A stretch of 64,000 nucleotides of DNA from contig NZ_WQEG01000006.1 in NCBI RefSeq assembly GCF_013033515.1, forward strand, positions 124,001 to 188,000. The letters are read 5' to 3'. This document shows, one piece after another, positions 44,629-53,581 of the stretch (position 1 is its first letter; each line of letters starts with the position of its first letter). This DNA is from Ruegeria sp. HKCCA6707. Lineage in GTDB: Bacteria > Pseudomonadota > Alphaproteobacteria > Rhodobacterales > Rhodobacteraceae. The notes below the pieces were generated by a model. It was not told the DNA's origin and did no database searches. It worked only from the letters and a program-made list of their open reading frames with translations. A program made the position numbers and the translations under genes.

Positions 44629-45861
44629 ATGCTGAAACCCATGCCCCTTGCCGAGGCGCAAAGCCTGCCATTCTGGCGTCGTCCCATTACGCTCTTGTTC
44701 GTGATGGCGCTGACGATGCCGATTGCGTTCAACGCGTGGAGCGCCTTGCTGAACAACTTCGTCATCGAAGTGGCCAGCTTTGACGGGGCCGATATCGGCT
44801 TGTTGCACACTGTGCGCGAAATCCCCGGGTTTCTGGCCGTTGGCGTGATCGCGGTGATCATCTTCATCCGCGAACAGGTACTGGCGATGATCTCGCTGAT
44901 GATGTTGGGTGTGGCAACCGCCGTGACAGCGTGGTTTCCCAGCTTGGGCGGGCTGCTATTCGTGACGCTCTTCAGTTCAATCGGGTTTCACTATTACGAG
45001 ACGGTCAACCAGTCACTGCAATTACAGTGGTTGCCCAAGGATCGCGCGCCGCAGATTTTGGGCTGGTTGGTTGCAATGGGCTCAGCCGCCACGGCGGTGG
45101 TTTATGGGCTGATTGTCCTGACCTGGGACCGGTTCGATCTGTCCTATAACTTTGTCTTCATGGCCGCAGGGGGTGTGACGGCACTGCTGGCGCTGTTCTG
45201 TCTGCTGGCTTACCCGCAATTCGATGCCCCAACGCAGCAGACCAAAAAGCTGATCCTCCGCAAACGCTATTGGCTTTATTATGCGCTGCAATTCATGGCC
45301 GGTGCGCGGCGGCAGATCTTTGTCGTTTTCGCAGGCTTCATGATGGTCGAAAAGTTCGGGTTTGAAGTGCACGAGCTGACCAGCCTCTATCTGATCAACC
45401 TGATGATCAACATGATGGCGGCGCCTTTACTGGGCAAAGCTGTCGCCAAATTTGGCGAGCGTCGGACGCTGATCTTTGAATATGCCGGTTTGGCCATCGT
45501 CTTTGCGGCCTATGGGGGCATCTATTGGTTCGGCTGGGGCGTTCTTCTGGCCGCGATCCTTTATGTGATCGACCATGTGCTGTTTGCGCTGGCGCTGGCC
45601 CTGAAAACCTATTTCCAGAAGATCGCGGATCCGGCAGATATCGCGCCAACCGCGGCGGTGGCCTTTACCATCAACCATATCGCTGCGGTGTTCTTGCCTG
45701 CGCTTTTGGGTCTGCTCTGGGTGGTATCGCCGGGGGCCGTGTTTGGTTTGGCGGCGGCAATGGCCTTGATCTCGCTTGCCCTGTCGCTGCTGATCCCCCG
45801 CCATCCCGAGCCGGGGAATGAGACGGTTCTGACCAAATACGCACCCGCCCCGGCGGAATAA
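44629..45861 (+). CDS. Major facilitator superfamily transporter
   Basis: 410-residue membrane protein with about 12 hydrophobic helices. The segment following helix 2 and the RKRYWLYYALQFMAGARRQI stretch (about 205-225) starting the second half show the usual two-fold MFS layout. ATG 44629 has GGGGTCTC upstream. No substrate-specific motif is recognised. It stands between priA and prmA with short gaps on both sides. Confidence 0.85.
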   Translation: MLKPMPLAEAQSLPFWRRPITLLFVMALTMPIAFNAWSALLNNFVIEVASFDGADIGLLHTVREIPGFLAVGVIAVIIFIREQVLAMISLMMLGVATAVTAWFPSLGGLLFVTLFSSIGFHYYETVNQSLQLQWLPKDRAPQILGWLVAMGSAATAVVYGLIVLTWDRFDLSYNFVFMAAGGVTALLALFCLLAYPQFDAPTQQTKKLILRKRYWLYYALQFMAGARRQIFVVFAGFMMVEKFGFEVHELTSLYLINLMINMMAAPLLGKAVAKFGERRTLIFEYAGLAIVFAAYGGIYWFGWGVLLAAILYVIDHVLFALALALKTYFQKIADPADIAPTAAVAFTINHIAAVFLPALLGLLWVVSPGAVFGLAAAMALISLALSLLIPRHPEPGNETVLTKYAPAPAE

Positions 45862-45925
45862 AGGCGTGCTTGACCTTGGCGGCGCAGCGGCCTAGGCGCT
45901 GTTTCGACCGAGACAGGAGGCCCCG

Positions 45926-46798
45926 ATGCCCACATTCACCGCATTCACCACGCTGACAGGTAAGAAGGCCGCCGAAAGCCTGGGCGAAGCGATGGAGCGT
46001 CTGGAGCCCGAACCGACCGGGATCGGCGTTTTCGAAGTCGAGGACGGATCGGGCCTTTGGGAAGTGGGCGGTTATTTCACGGAAGATCCCGATGAGACGG
46101 CGCTGGCCGTTCTGGCTGTCGCCTTCGAGGCCAAGCCTTTTGTGGTCTCGGAATTGCCCGAGACAGATTGGGTCGCGCATGTGCGGCGTGAACTGGCCCC
46201 GGTCGAGGCTGGGCGCTTTTTTGTTTATGGCGCTCACGATGCCGACAAACTACCCGAAGACCGCATCCCTTTGCTGATCGAGGCGGCCATGGCCTTTGGC
46301 ACAGGGCATCATGGAACAACGCTTGGTTGCCTCAAGGCGCTGGACCGTTTGTTGGACGAAGGGTTCACCGCAACGAAGGTCGCAGATATTGGGTGCGGTA
46401 CGGCAGTACTGGCAATGGCTGCTGCGCGCGTTTGGGATGGGGATATCATCGCCAGCGACATCGATGAGGTCGCCGTTGACGTGGCAAAGGCAAACCTCAA
46501 AGCAAATGACATGGATGGCGCCGTTCAATGTGTCGAGGCGGCAGGGTTCGATCACCCTGATCTACACAAGCACGCGCCATATGATCTGATCTTTGCCAAC
46601 ATCCTAAAAGGCCCTCTGGTAGCGCTTGCACCCGAGATTTCCGCCAATCTGAGGCCGGGTGGACAAGCGATTCTCTCGGGAATCCTTAACGAACAAGCCC
46701 AAGATGTGTTGAACGTTTATTTACAAAATGAATTCAATCTTCACCATCAGAGCCAGATTGGTGAGTGGACGACGCTAATTTTAAGAAAACAGGGTTAA
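45926..46798 (+). CDS. prmA: Ribosomal protein L11 methyltransferase
   Basis: 290-residue SAM-dependent methyltransferase that trimethylates ribosomal protein L11. FGTGHHGTT (near residues 123-131), the SAM loop VADIGCGTAVLAMAAA and the family motif IFANILKGPLVALAPE (the N-x-x-K/L-P active-site pattern) are present. An N-terminal substrate-recognition domain of about 110 residues precedes. Start ATG 45926 has GGAGG upstream. Confidence 0.92.
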   Translation: MPTFTAFTTLTGKKAAESLGEAMERLEPEPTGIGVFEVEDGSGLWEVGGYFTEDPDETALAVLAVAFEAKPFVVSELPETDWVAHVRRELAPVEAGRFFVYGAHDADKLPEDRIPLLIEAAMAFGTGHHGTTLGCLKALDRLLDEGFTATKVADIGCGTAVLAMAAARVWDGDIIASDIDEVAVDVAKANLKANDMDGAVQCVEAAGFDHPDLHKHAPYDLIFANILKGPLVALAPEISANLRPGGQAILSGILNEQAQDVLNVYLQNEFNLHHQSQIGEWTTLILRKQG

Positions 46799-46902
46799 AT
46801 TGCGGCCATTTACAGGAGTTTTATGGATTTTTGCCACGGTTTCGGCACATTCTGAATTTACGTTTTACTAAATTGATTGGGGGGCGGTTTTCGGAGGCTG
46901 CC

Positions 46903-47247
46903 ATGACGACTAAACACTTGGAATTCGATCAGCGCGTAACGCGCCTGGTTAAGAAACATGACAAACTGAGCCGCGGCTATCGGACGACCATGCGGTCGGA
47001 TGGCTTGGTGGTGATGAAGCCGCAACGTGTGCGTTCAGGCATTCCAGCGAAATTTTTGCTGCTGTGCATACTCGGTTTTATCGGCTTCAAAGCGCTGTTG
47101 CTGACGCATCTGGGCGCTGGGGCGTATGAAAACCGTGTTGCAAGCCTGTCCGAAGGCACATCTGTCGAAAAGGCCGGTGCATGGATCATGCAGGCTGACC
47201 CGGTTTCAGAATTCGCCGCCTCGCAATTGGCGAAAATCTGGTACTGA
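46903..47247 (+). CDS. Conserved hypothetical protein with one transmembrane segment
   Basis: 114 residues: a basic cytoplasmic N-terminus (KHDKLSRGYRTTMRSDG), one hydrophobic helix (about 50-67) and a short C-terminal region, perhaps periplasmic. ATG 46903 follows CGGAGG and avoids overlap with prmA. A bidirectional terminator follows at 47292. No family is recognised. Confidence 0.7.
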   Translation: MTTKHLEFDQRVTRLVKKHDKLSRGYRTTMRSDGLVVMKPQRVRSGIPAKFLLLCILGFIGFKALLLTHLGAGAYENRVASLSEGTSVEKAGAWIMQADPVSEFAASQLAKIWY

Positions 47248-47291
47248 CCGACAAAGGTTCTTTCGATCCTTTGGTTGCGCTTCGGCGTATT

Positions 47292-47332
47292 AAAAAACAC
47301 CGCCTGCCGTTTGGCATGCGGTGTTTCTTTTT
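47292..47332. terminator. Bidirectional rho-independent terminator
   Basis: aacaccgc/gcggtgtt (8 bp), with an inner tgcc-gttt-ggca extension and one mismatch, is flanked by AAAAAA on the left and TTTCTTTTT on the right. It lies between two convergent genes (46903 and 47376) and can act on both strands. Confidence 0.88.
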
Positions 47333-47375
47333 CGCGATGTGATTTTCGATTGGTAAACCGACAACGCTTCGCGAC

Positions 47376-47579
47376 TTAGCGGCGGCCTTCGGCAACCAGG
47401 TCGATGTCGCCGCGGCACAGGCCGATATCTTCAAGCTCGCGGTCGCTCAGGTCGTTCAGTGCATTGCGGGTCGAACGGGCGTCATTCCATTCAACAACAG
47501 CATTTACGAGCGTTGCGCCGATACGGCCGACAAGGCCGAACGAGCCAGTGGTGGCGCGGGTGAAATCCAGTACAGCCAT
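47376..47579 (-). CDS. DUF1127 domain-containing small protein
   Basis: 67 residues with the C-terminal DUF1127 signature LNDLSDRELEDIGLCRGDI. Such Arg-rich small proteins are common in alphaproteobacteria and, in species where they have been studied, are tied to RNA-binding or stress and phosphate responses. ATG 47579 is preceded by AAGGAAAC and gives MAVLDFTRATTG. The upstream space holds a striking inverted repeat. Confidence 0.85.
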   Translation of the reverse strand: MAVLDFTRATTGSFGLVGRIGATLVNAVVEWNDARSTRNALNDLSDRELEDIGLCRGDIDLVAEGRR

Positions 47580-47665
47580 ATCCTGTTTCCTTCTGGTTGG
47601 TGGTGACATCAAGTCTTGTGATCTTGGCGGCAGTTAGTGATCTGAAACGGCACCGACAAGATCAA

Positions 47666-47690
47666 AAATTGCATGTGTCCCATGCAATTT
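47666..47690. promoter_or_regulatory. Perfect 10-bp inverted repeat (operator or leader hairpin)
   Basis: aaattgcatg, 5-bp spacer tgtcc, catgcaattt. It lies 86 bp upstream of the DUF1127 start and 221 bp upstream of ruvC. Read on the minus strand it is followed by TTTTTG, so it could also be a hairpin in the DUF1127 leader. Confidence 0.55.
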
Positions 47691-47849
47691 CTGCAATGCT
47701 CGAGTTTCCTGTAATCCCCTTAAAAAACAGGTTAATTCGCGTTCATGAAGCGGTCGAATTTCGACCATTTGCTGTCGTAAAAAGGCGATGGCGTCGTACC
47801 CGGAACAGGAATGTCGCAATCGGACTTTGGCGTAATTTCCTTGGAAAAT

Positions 47850-47864
47850 GTTCACGCTTCGTGC
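47850..47864 (+). promoter_or_regulatory. SOS (LexA) box-like site upstream of ruvC
   Basis: GTTC-N7-GTGC, one mismatch from the alphaproteobacterial LexA box GTTC-N7-GTTC, 47 bp before the ruvC start. RuvCAB is a plausible SOS target. Confidence 0.45.
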
Positions 47865-47911
47865 TAATCGGATAAAAATATCACAATAACCCGAGCAGGC
47901 TGGGGCAAAAC

Positions 47912-48409
47912 ATGCGAATTCTGGGCATTGATCCGGGGCTGAGAACCCTGGGATGGGGCGTCATCGAATCGCGCGGCAGCCGTCTGAGCCATGTTGCAAA
48001 CGGATTGTGCCAGTCTGATGGGGATGATCTGGGTGAGCGTTTGCTGTCTTTGCACAACCAGATTGTCGAGGTCATCGCCGAACACGAACCTGATCAGGCC
48101 GCCATCGAGCAAACCTTTGTCAACAAGGACGGGGCGGGCACGTTGAAGCTGGGCCAGGCGCGGGGCGTGGCATTGTTGACGCTGGCACAGGCGGGGTTGC
48201 CTGTTGGCGAATATGCGCCGAACCGGGTCAAGAAAACTGTGGTCGGGGTAGGGCACGCGGAGAAAGAGCAGATCATCCATATGGTCAAGCTGCAACTGCC
48301 GGGGTGCAATCCAAAAGGGGCTGACGCGGCTGACGCGCTGGCGATTGCGATCTGTCATTCCTATTATGGCGTGGCGCAGCAGGCGCGTTTGAAAGAGGTG
48401 CGGGCATGA
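47912..48409 (+). CDS. ruvC: Holliday-junction resolvase RuvC
   Basis: 165-residue endonuclease that cleaves Holliday junctions symmetrically. [15 protein letters not shown] carries the first catalytic Asp; [10 protein letters not shown], and [13 protein letters not shown] near the C-terminus, carry the remaining acidic residues. It is the first gene of the ruvCAB operon and overlaps ruvA by 4 bp. Confidence 0.97.
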   Translation: MRILGIDPGLRTLGWGVIESRGSRLSHVANGLCQSDGDDLGERLLSLHNQIVEVIAEHEPDQAAIEQTFVNKDGAGTLKLGQARGVALLTLAQAGLPVGEYAPNRVKKTVVGVGHAEKEQIIHMVKLQLPGCNPKGADAADALAIAICHSYYGVAQQARLKEVRA

Positions 48410-49083
48410 TCGGCAAACTGACAGGGCGGCTGGAATACCGCGCCGCAGATCACGTGCTGATCGATGTGCGTGGTGTGGGCTATATCGTCTATTGCTCGGA
48501 CCGGACCATGGCGGCCTTGCCCGGTGTGGGCGAGGCTGTGTCGGTCTACACTGATATGGTGGTGCGTGAAGACCTGATGCAGCTCTACGGTTTTCTGTCA
48601 CTGGTCGAGAAGGAATGGCACCGCTTGCTTTGTTCGGTTCAGGGGGTTGGGGCCAAGGTATCGCTGGCGATCATCAGCGCGCTGGGTCCTGATGGGGTCA
48701 GCCGTGCGATTGCCTTGGGCGATTGGGCCTCGGTCAAGGCCGCTAAAGGGGTTGGCCCCAAGACGGCGCAGCGCATTGTGCTGGATCTGAAGGACAAGGC
48801 GCCCGGCGTTATGGCCATGGGCGGAACCGTGGCCGAGGCTATGGATGGGCCCGCGCTGGACGTGGTGGAACTGAACGAGCCTGCGCCCAAGCCCAAGCGT
48901 GCACCCGCACCCGCATCCGGCTCAGCTGCTGCAAGCGCTGGCGCGCTCTCGGCACTGGCCAATCTGGGATACGGACCATCAGATGCGGCCTCGGCCGTGG
49001 CTGAAGCGGCGGCAAGCCAGCCTGACGCCGGTGAGGCCGATCTGATCCGCGCCGCGCTGCGTCTGTTGGCGCCGAAAGGGTAA
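48406..49083 (+). CDS. ruvA: Holliday-junction branch migration protein RuvA
   Basis: 225-residue DNA-binding tetramer that holds the junction for RuvB. It has domain I ([13 protein letters not shown]), helix-hairpin-helix motifs ([14 protein letters not shown] and [19 protein letters not shown]), an Ala/Pro-rich linker, and a C-terminal RuvB-binding domain ([18 protein letters not shown]). The linker is somewhat longer than in E. coli. Confidence 0.97.
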   Translation: MIGKLTGRLEYRAADHVLIDVRGVGYIVYCSDRTMAALPGVGEAVSVYTDMVVREDLMQLYGFLSLVEKEWHRLLCSVQGVGAKVSLAIISALGPDGVSRAIALGDWASVKAAKGVGPKTAQRIVLDLKDKAPGVMAMGGTVAEAMDGPALDVVELNEPAPKPKRAPAPASGSAAASAGALSALANLGYGPSDAASAVAEAAASQPDAGEADLIRAALRLLAPKG

Positions 49084-49087
49084 ATGA

Positions 49088-50107
49088 ATGGTTGATGCCG
49101 ATCCCACGCTGCGCCCCGAGCCAATGCCCGAGGACAATGACCGCGCGCTGCGCCCTCAGGGGCTGGATGAATTCATCGGCCAGGCCGAGGCCCGCGCGAA
49201 CCTGCGCATCTTCATCCAATCGGCTCGCCAGCGGGGCGAGGCGATGGATCACACTCTGTTTCACGGCCCCCCCGGTTTGGGCAAGACCACGCTGGCGCAG
49301 ATCATGGCGCGTGAGCTTGGAGTGAATTTCCGCATGACCTCGGGGCCGGTACTGGCCAAGGCGGGGGATCTGGCGGCGATCCTGACCAATCTGGAATCGC
49401 GCGACGTGCTGTTCATCGACGAAATCCACCGCCTGAACCCGGCGGTAGAAGAAGTGCTTTATCCTGCGATGGAGGATTTCGAGCTTGATCTGGTGATCGG
49501 CGAAGGCCCTGCGGCTCGCACGGTTCGGATTGAGTTGCAGCCCTTTACTCTGGTCGGCGCGACCACGCGAATGGGTCTGCTCACCACGCCCTTACGCGAC
49601 CGGTTCGGCATTCCCACCCGGTTGCAGTTCTATACGGTTGATGAATTACACGAGATTGTCACGCGGAATGCGCGAAAGCTTGGGGCTCCTGCGGATGATG
49701 ACGGCGCGCGCGAGATCGCGCGAAGGTCACGCGGTACGCCCCGGATTGCGGGGCGATTGCTGCGGCGGGTTGTGGATTTCGCCATTGTAGAAGGCGACGG
49801 GCGGATCACACGCGAACTGGCCGATGGGGCCTTGACCCGGCTGGGCGTCGACAATCTGGGGCTGGACGGTGCCGACCGTCGATACCTGACACTGATCGCC
49901 GAGAACTATGCGGGTGGGCCGGTGGGGATAGAAACCCTGTCTGCGGCCTTGTCCGAAAGCCGGGATTCGCTGGAAGAGGTGATCGAGCCCTATCTGTTGC
50001 AACAGGGTTTGATCCAGCGCACGCCGCGTGGGCGGATGCTGGCGCAAAAGGCGTGGACGCATTTGGGGATGGCTGCCCCAAAGAGCCAAAGCGATCTGTT
50101 TGGTTGA
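49088..50107 (+). CDS. ruvB: Holliday-junction branch migration ATPase RuvB
   Basis: 339-residue AAA+ ATPase motor of branch migration. Walker [10 protein letters not shown], Walker [11 protein letters not shown], the sensor region, and the winged-helix C-terminal domain ([15 protein letters not shown]) are complete. It starts 4 bp after ruvA ends. Confidence 0.97.
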   Translation: MVDADPTLRPEPMPEDNDRALRPQGLDEFIGQAEARANLRIFIQSARQRGEAMDHTLFHGPPGLGKTTLAQIMARELGVNFRMTSGPVLAKAGDLAAILTNLESRDVLFIDEIHRLNPAVEEVLYPAMEDFELDLVIGEGPAARTVRIELQPFTLVGATTRMGLLTTPLRDRFGIPTRLQFYTVDELHEIVTRNARKLGAPADDDGAREIARRSRGTPRIAGRLLRRVVDFAIVEGDGRITRELADGALTRLGVDNLGLDGADRRYLTLIAENYAGGPVGIETLSAALSESRDSLEEVIEPYLLQQGLIQRTPRGRMLAQKAWTHLGMAAPKSQSDLFG

Positions 50108-50129
50108 TATTGCCGAGCTTAGATTTTAT

Positions 50130-50165
50130 GCCTCCGGCGGCCGTATTTGAAACAAGAAGAAGAGG
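50130..50165 (+). repeat. Intergenic repeat family 2 (copy B)
   Basis: gcctccggcggcc, GTATTTG (50143-50149), a 6-nt variable part, then GAAGAAGAGG. It matches copy A at 37938 in order and spacing, and ends 6 bp before the GTG start of the following gene, so its tail may supply the ribosome site. Confidence 0.55.
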
Positions 50166-50171
50166 CAGGGC

Positions 50172-50795
50172 GTGACTCCGGGCGATATCGAAAGGCTGTT
50201 TACCCGCGAAAGTGGCGAGTTTCTGTTTGCCCGTTGGGGGCGGCCCATCGTGCCGGTGGTCTTTGGTGTCGAGGACGCGACGCTGTCCACGGTAAAAGGC
50301 GCGTTTGAGGCCGTGGTGGCGCTGGCCGGTCACGCGATGGCCGAGACGGACCCGGAACTGGGCGTCAACTGCATGGTGTTCTTTTTCCGCGACTGGCAAG
50401 AATTGCTGGAAGTGCCAGATCTGGACCGGTTGATCCCCGATCTGGTGCCGCTGGTCGAGAGGTTGGTTGCGGCTGAGGCCAATCAGTACCGCATTTTCCG
50501 GTTCGAAGAAGATGGCGCCATTCGCGCCGCCTTTGTCTTTCTGCGAATGGACGAGGACCTGTCCAAGGTTCCTGCGGAAACTCTGGCGCTGAGCCAGGTG
50601 GTGCAGACCATGCTTCTGTGGTCAGATACCGCCTTTCGAAACGCCTCGCCCCTGGCGATCGCAGGCGAGGCGACGATCCTGCGCCCCGACATTGCCGCTT
50701 TGATCCGGGCAGCCTACGATCCGGTCTTGCCGGGCGCGGCGCAGGACGCGTCGCACGCACTGCGTTTGTTTGCCCGGCTGGAGCTTCCGCAATGA
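50172..50795 (+). CDS. Conserved hypothetical protein upstream of ybgC
   Basis: 207 residues, cytoplasmic by composition, acidic, with no signal or membrane segment. It has TRESGEFLFARWGRPIVPVV near the N-terminus, an alpha-helical C-terminus, and the internal NCMVFFFRDWQELLEV. The start is GTG 50172. Its stop overlaps the ybgC start (ATGA), so it belongs to the Tol-Pal transcript. No family is recognised; Tol-Pal context is the only clue. Confidence 0.72.
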   Translation: MTPGDIERLFTRESGEFLFARWGRPIVPVVFGVEDATLSTVKGAFEAVVALAGHAMAETDPELGVNCMVFFFRDWQELLEVPDLDRLIPDLVPLVERLVAAEANQYRIFRFEEDGAIRAAFVFLRMDEDLSKVPAETLALSQVVQTMLLWSDTAFRNASPLAIAGEATILRPDIAALIRAAYDPVLPGAAQDASHALRLFARLELPQ

Positions 50796-51175
50796 AACAC
50801 ATCTATCCGGTGCGGGTCTATTACGAAGATACCGACATGGGCGGGGTTGTGTATCACGCCAATTATCTGAAATTCATTGAACGGGCGCGGTCGGACTGGG
50901 TGCGCAAGCTGGGCAATGACCAGAACGCCATGCGTGACGCCGGGATCGTCTGGGTGGTGCGGCGGATCGAGGCGGATTACCTGTCCGCAGCCCGGTTTGA
51001 AGATGAATTGGTTGTCGAAACCGAGATCGCCGCGCTGTCAGGCGCGCGGCTGACCATGTCGCAACTGATCAAACGGGGCGAGACCGAGATTTTCCGCGCC
51101 GAAGTGACGGCTGTTTGCATGAATGCCGAGGGGAAACCTGTGCGGCTTCCGGCAGAGATTCGCGCATTGATGTAA
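50792..51175 (+). CDS. ybgC: Tol-Pal-associated acyl-CoA thioesterase YbgC
   Basis: 127-residue hotdog thioesterase. The defining motif YYEDTDMGGVVYHANYLKF is at residues 10-28 with the catalytic Asp (EDTD). ATG 50792 overlaps the upstream stop. It is the usual first gene of the tol-pal cluster. Confidence 0.94.
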   Translation: MKHIYPVRVYYEDTDMGGVVYHANYLKFIERARSDWVRKLGNDQNAMRDAGIVWVVRRIEADYLSAARFEDELVVETEIAALSGARLTMSQLIKRGETEIFRAEVTAVCMNAEGKPVRLPAEIRALM

Positions 51176-51281
51176 CAAAGAGCTCAATCGCGGTGGTTCT
51201 GTTGGCTTTTCATCCCCAACTGCGTTAGCGTTCGTCAAAACAAGGCCAAATGGCCGTCAGGCAAAACTAAAGAGCAGGTTC

Positions 51282-51977
51282 ATGGAAGCTGAAACGCTGG
51301 CGCTGGCGCAGGAGATCGATTTCTCCATGTGGGGGCTCTATGCCCGCGCGACCTTTATCGTCAAATTGGTGATGTTGATGCTGATTGCGGCGTCGGTCTG
51401 GTCCTGGGCGATCATCATTCAAAAGCTGATCAACTACCGCGCGGCACGGCGCGAAGCGCAGGGTTTTGATGAGCTGTTCTGGTCTGGCAACCCGCTGGAT
51501 GAGTTGTTCGAAGAGATCGGGACGCAGCCCGATGGCAGCTCGGAAAAGATCTTTGCAGCCGGTATGATCGAATGGCGGCGCTCGCACCGTACAGATGGTG
51601 GGTTGATCGCAGGCGCGACAGCGCGGATCGACCGGTCAATGGATGTAGCCATCGCGAAGGAGGCTGAAACGCTGCAAAAGGGCTTGCCGATTCTGGCCAC
51701 CGTGGGCTCGACCGCGCCCTTTATCGGCCTATTCGGCACCGTTTGGGGCATCATGAACGCTTTTATCGAGATTGCGGAACAGCAGAACACCAACTTGGCC
51801 GTTGTCGCCCCGGGTATTGCCGAGGCTTTGCTGGCCACAGGCTTGGGTCTGTTGGCAGCGATCCCTGCGGTGATTTTCTACAACAAGCTCAGCGCCGACA
51901 GTGATCGGATCGTCGGTGGCTATGAAGCCTTTGCCGATGAATTCGCAACGATCCTGTCGCGTCAGTTGGACAGCTGA
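51282..51977 (+). CDS. tolQ: Tol-Pal system protein TolQ
   Basis: 231-residue inner-membrane protein of the ExbB/MotA family that forms, with TolR, the proton-driven motor of Tol-Pal. Three hydrophobic segments (about 22-45, 133-155 and 170-195); VGSTAPFIGLFGTVWGIMNA is the family signature with the conserved Thr/Gly residues. Confidence 0.96.
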   Translation: MEAETLALAQEIDFSMWGLYARATFIVKLVMLMLIAASVWSWAIIIQKLINYRAARREAQGFDELFWSGNPLDELFEEIGTQPDGSSEKIFAAGMIEWRRSHRTDGGLIAGATARIDRSMDVAIAKEAETLQKGLPILATVGSTAPFIGLFGTVWGIMNAFIEIAEQQNTNLAVVAPGIAEALLATGLGLLAAIPAVIFYNKLSADSDRIVGGYEAFADEFATILSRQLDS

Positions 51978-51979
51978 CC

Positions 51980-52456
51980 ATGGGCGCGGCGGTTCAGCAA
52001 TCTTCGGGCAACGGGGGGCGCAGGCGCGGACGGCGTCGTGGTAGGTCTCAGCCGATGGCTGAGATCAACGTGACACCTTTTGTGGATGTCATGCTGGTTT
52101 TGCTGATCATTTTCATGGTGGCTGCACCATTGCTGACGGTGGGGGTCCCGGTCGAGCTGCCCAGGACCGCTGCCAGCGCCTTGCCGGGCGATGACGAAGA
52201 ACCCTTGACCGTTACGATGACGGCGGATGGCCGGGTGCAAATACAGACAACCGATGTCGCGCGCGAGGATTTGATTGGCCGGTTGCGGGCCATTGCGGCA
52301 GAACGCAGCAGTGATCGGGTGTTCCTGCGGGCGGATGGGTCGATCCCTTATGCACAGGTCATGCAGATCATGGGGGCCTTGAATGCGGGCGGGTTTTCCA
52401 ATGTTGGACTGGTCACCGATACGGGCGGGCCAACGCTGGACGAAGGTGGAGAGTGA
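51980..52456 (+). CDS. tolR: Tol-Pal system protein TolR
   Basis: 158-residue ExbD/TolR protein. A basic N-terminus is followed by AEINVTPFVDVMLVLLIIFM (residues about 28-47), which holds the functional Asp of the proton path, then a periplasmic domain. It starts 2 bp after tolQ ends. Confidence 0.95.
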   Translation: MGAAVQQSSGNGGRRRGRRRGRSQPMAEINVTPFVDVMLVLLIIFMVAAPLLTVGVPVELPRTAASALPGDDEEPLTVTMTADGRVQIQTTDVAREDLIGRLRAIAAERSSDRVFLRADGSIPYAQVMQIMGALNAGGFSNVGLVTDTGGPTLDEGGE

Positions 52457-52465
52457 GGTCGCACG

Positions 52466-53581
52466 GTGGACACCGGCACCAAGATTTCTGCGGTAGCGCA
52501 TGTCAGCCTGATCAGTTGGGCTCTGTTCGGCGGCACATTCCGGTCCGAGCCATTGCCGATGTCCGTGCAGGATGTCTCTGTCATTACGGCTGAACAGTTC
52601 GCGGCGTTGCAGGCGCAGCAGCTTGCGCCCGAAGTGCCGGTGACCCCTGCGGCATTGCAGCAGCCCGATGCGCCGGAGGACGAAACCAACACGCCAGAGC
52701 CGACCGAACAGGATCAACCCGAATCCGAGACGGTTGAAACGCCAGCAGAGCCCGAGGTCGAAAGTGAACCGAAGACGTTGGAACTGCCACCCGAGCCTGA
52801 GTTGGTGGAAGAGCCGCCGACGCTGACCGAGCCGGAACCGGAAACTGCTGTTTTGCCACTGCCGCCCGGGCCATCTTCGCAACCCGCCCCTTCCGACAAG
52901 ATCGCTCCTGATCCGATTGCGCCACCGCCACCGGATGCGCGGCCCGACGATATCGAAACCCCTCCGGTCTCGCAGGAGGAAGGGGCCGAAACGCAACAGG
53001 AGCAGCAAGAACAGACCGCGCCGGAAGAGGCCGCGCCCGAGATTGTGACCGAGGCCGAAGAGACGCAGGAGTCAGCGCCCGCCACGTCACCGCGCCCGCG
53101 TGTGCGCCCCAACCGCCCTGCACCTGAACCAGAGGTCGCCGAAGCGCCCGAGCCCGAAGCGCAAGAACCCCAGACGCAAGAACCCGAAGCAGCCGCGCCG
53201 TCGGCCATTGAAGACGCGCTGGCACAGGCTTTGGGTGAAGGCACCGAACCCTCGGGGCCGCCCTTGACCAGCGGCGAAAAAGACGCGATGCGGTTGGCCG
53301 TGTCGCGGTGCTGGAACGTGGGTTCTCTGTCTACAGATGCGCTGAACGTTGTCGTGGTGGTCGGGTTTTCATTGACCCGCGGTGGCAAGGTTGTTGGGGG
53401 AAGTCTGCGCATGATCGACAGCTCTGGCGGATCGGCGGGTGCTGCGAAACAAGCGTATGAGGCCGCGCGTCGCGCGATCCTGAGATGCGGTGCCAAAGGA
53501 TACACTTTGCCGGCTGACAAATACGATCAGTGGCAGGATATTGAGATTACCTTCAATCCCGAGAGGATGCGGATCAAATGA
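52466..53581 (+). CDS. tolA: Tol-Pal system protein TolA
   Basis: 371-residue protein linking the inner-membrane TolQR motor to TolB/Pal. N-terminal membrane segment ([16 protein letters not shown]), a long Pro/Glu/Ala-rich central region (about 55-250), and a C-terminal TonB-like domain (about 275-371, with a Cys pair in RCWNVG and RCGAKG). The start is GTG 52466. The central domain is Pro/Glu-rich rather than the Lys/Ala coiled coil of E. coli, as in other alphaproteobacteria. It overlaps tolB. Confidence 0.92.
   Translation: MDTGTKISAVAHVSLISWALFGGTFRSEPLPMSVQDVSVITAEQFAALQAQQLAPEVPVTPAALQQPDAPEDETNTPEPTEQDQPESETVETPAEPEVESEPKTLELPPEPELVEEPPTLTEPEPETAVLPLPPGPSSQPAPSDKIAPDPIAPPPPDARPDDIETPPVSQEEGAETQQEQQEQTAPEEAAPEIVTEAEETQESAPATSPRPRVRPNRPAPEPEVAEAPEPEAQEPQTQEPEAAAPSAIEDALAQALGEGTEPSGPPLTSGEKDAMRLAVSRCWNVGSLSTDALNVVVVVGFSLTRGGKVVGGSLRMIDSSGGSAGAAKQAYEAARRAILRCGAKGYTLPADKYDQWQDIEITFNPERMRIK

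Larger units (their letters stand above)
47580..47911. other. Intergenic region between divergent DUF1127 and ruvC
   Basis: 332 bp containing no gene I can support. It holds a perfect 10-bp inverted repeat (47666-47690), an SOS-box-like site (47850-47864) and AT-rich segments likely to be the two promoters. Confidence 0.5.

Noticed and set aside
47720..47735. TTAA-N8-TTAA resembling a CtrA site
   Set aside because: The CtrA consensus requires N7 spacing; this one has N8 and lies at no obvious promoter.
52584..53225. Minus-strand open frame opposite tolA
   Set aside because: It arises from the Pro/Glu repeats of TolA read backwards; the composition (Pro/Ala/Arg-rich) is an artefact.
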